Of a stretch of 7,972 bases of DNA, positions 7,601 to 7,972 are shown in pieces; the first letter of the stretch is position 1; each line of letters begins with the position of its first letter. Source of the stretch: Saprospiraceae bacterium (GTDB lineage: Bacteria > Bacteroidota > Bacteroidia > Chitinophagales > Saprospiraceae); assembly GCA_013002475.1 (NCBI GenBank), contig JABDJM010000098.1, positions 1-7,972 on the forward strand. The letters run 5' to 3'. The position numbers were made by a program, and so were the translations under genes. A model generated the notes under the pieces. That model did no database searches, was not told where the DNA came from, and was given only the letters and a program-made list of their open reading frames with translations.

Positions 7601-7972
7601 TCAGAGATGTTCAAATTGAAACTGATCTTGAGATGTTGATCCCTGATGATTACGTAACTAATATTCAAGAGCGCCTCAAGCTTTACACAGAATTGGATAG
7701 CCTTAAAAACGAGGATGCATTGGAAAAATTTGCGACCATGATGAGGGATCGATTCGGAAAGGTCCCCAGGCCGGTTTTAGAACTCTTCGACGGACTAAGG
7801 CTACGGTGGTTATGCACGGAGTTAGGGTTTGAAAGATTGATCCTGAAGAGTAATAAACTACGATGCTATTTTATCACTAATCCTCAGTCACCATTTTATG
7901 AAACGGCTTTTTTCCAAAACATGCTCAGGTATGTGGCAACTTCTGGTGCCAAAAAGGGTCTAAGTTTTAAAA
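4690..7972 (+). CDS. mfd: transcription-repair coupling factor Mfd, 3' end missing
   Basis: Mfd is a DNA translocase that removes RNA polymerase stalled at lesions and recruits UvrA for nucleotide excision repair. The frame is open for 1,094 codons to the window edge with no stop or frameshift. By comparison with the family only a short C-terminal piece is lost. The start is GTG at 4690, the only start codon after the in-frame stop at 4678-4680. Domains in order: UvrB-like N-terminal region, with FSLRGGIIDIF and ELFDEEIESIRTFD in about residues 165-221; the RNA polymerase-interacting domain from about 438 (LKPGDFV, then HIDHGIGRY at 449-457); a basic linker with WKSLKRKTKKKVKDIAKEL from 515; helicase motifs GDVGFGKTE (Walker A, 593-601), VPTT (621-624), DEEQ (694-697), TATP (720-723), STNIIETGLDIP (832-843) and QLRGRVGRS (863-871); the RecG-like translocation motif DLDIRGAGNLLG from 914; and the C-terminal autoinhibitory domain from about 985. 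All catalytic motifs are intact, so it should be functional. Confidence 0.97.
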   Translation, partial: MSNIERLKKRYAEDGRIARLNNFLDEDDFQRIQVTGLVGAQESFVLSGINSLSDHFHLFVANDKEEAAYLQNDLTNIQIAEVIHFFPDSFKRPQNFEELNTANVLQRTETVNKLSSVRAKKEIVVTYPEALFEKVVSPEYLKKARIELKKGEELDIDFLIKVLVDYGFTRVDFVYEPGQFSLRGGIIDIFSYGNEWPYRVELFDEEIESIRTFDPTSQLSKRNIAFVSIVPNINTRFKREQKVPIFEILPPNTVVWVRDLNFLIDQLQKCFDKAEEFAKNLPKLVTEEEELKEFFNDRAFVYPTEVLEDFKKLHIVSLSRDEQPINIKEKIDFSGKPQPGINKNFKLLIQYLTENTTAGLQNYIFTDNPKQIERFYSIFEDLEANVQFHPIEKAIHRGFVDAELQIACFTDHQIFERFHRYRLRRGFTKDQALNLKMLRDLKPGDFVTHIDHGIGRYSGLEKLTINNNRTQESVRLIYKNNDVLYVGINSLHKISKFVGKDGTAPQLSKIGSDTWKSLKRKTKKKVKDIAKELIKLYAKRKASEGTAFAEDGYLQNELEASFIYEDTPDQYQATVDVKADMQKAYPMDRLVCGDVGFGKTEVAVRAAFKAILSGKQVAILVPTTILALQHYKTFSDRLSPFSVSVDYLNRFRSTKEKKAIFEKLKSGEIDLVIGTHSLLNKEVGFKDLGLLVIDEEQKFGVSAKEKLRGLKVNVDTLTLTATPIPRTLQFSLMAARDLSVIRTPPPNRQPIHTERRIFNDQVIKEAIYYEVNRGGQVFFVHNRVKSLPDITAMIRRLCPDVDIAMAHGQMESKNLEKTLLEFIDRRYDVLVSTNIIETGLDIPNANTIIINNANQFGMSDLHQLRGRVGRSNRKAFCYLFAPPLSALTPDARKRLKTLEEFSDLGSGFNIAMKDLDIRGAGNLLGAEQSGFISDIGYETYQKILEEAVQELKETEFKDLFKEELSKDRKFVRDVQIETDLEMLIPDDYVTNIQERLKLYTELDSLKNEDALEKFATMMRDRFGKVPRPVLELFDGLRLRWLCTELGFERLILKSNKLRCYFITNPQSPFYETAFFQNMLRYVATSGAKKGLSFK

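Noticed and set aside
1..7972. Mobile element, phage, defence island, CRISPR or RNA gene
   Set aside because: No transposase, integrase, terminal inverted repeats, regularly spaced repeats or tRNA-like cloverleaf was seen; gene content and base composition look like a uniform chromosomal region.

Overview
The window looks like chromosomal DNA from a member of the Bacteroidota. The signs are a WD40-like (PD40) propeller plus OmpA-type envelope protein, an Mfd of the compact form I associate with this phylum, a mevalonate kinase (the mevalonate route occurs in part of this phylum), starts without Shine-Dalgarno sequences, and moderate GC content by eye. I cannot fix the class. The DNA is tightly packed: six genes, two of them cut by the window ends, and no stretch over 60 bases without a gene. 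I found no tRNA, rRNA, CRISPR array, insertion sequence or attachment site.

Layout. A left-hand plus-strand pair holds the 3' part of a PD40/OmpA/SPOR-like envelope protein (1-1710), then a small PmtA-like class I SAM methyltransferase (1733-2290). Converging on it with no gap is a three-gene minus-strand unit, read from right to left: a CYTH-domain protein (4107-4634), a mevalonate kinase-type GHMP kinase (3284-4114) and an exported protein with a methyltransferase-like fold (2291-3268). The first two genes of that unit overlap by 8 bases, and the second and third are 15 bases apart. A 55-base divergent spacer separates this unit from mfd, the transcription-repair coupling factor. mfd starts at a GTG at 4690 and stays open to the right edge, lacking only its last residues.

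How they fit together. Mfd is an independent housekeeping DNA-repair ATPase. The mevalonate kinase supplies phosphomevalonate for isoprenoids. Its overlap with the CYTH gene suggests coupled expression, but a shared pathway is only an inference. The left pair may relate to the cell envelope: a peptidoglycan-anchored outer-membrane-associated protein and a possible phospholipid methyltransferase.

I see no clear new multi-gene system. The least explained item is the exported methyltransferase-like protein at 2291-3268, whose SAM-binding glycine motif is altered, in an apparent operon with the CYTH protein and the mevalonate kinase.
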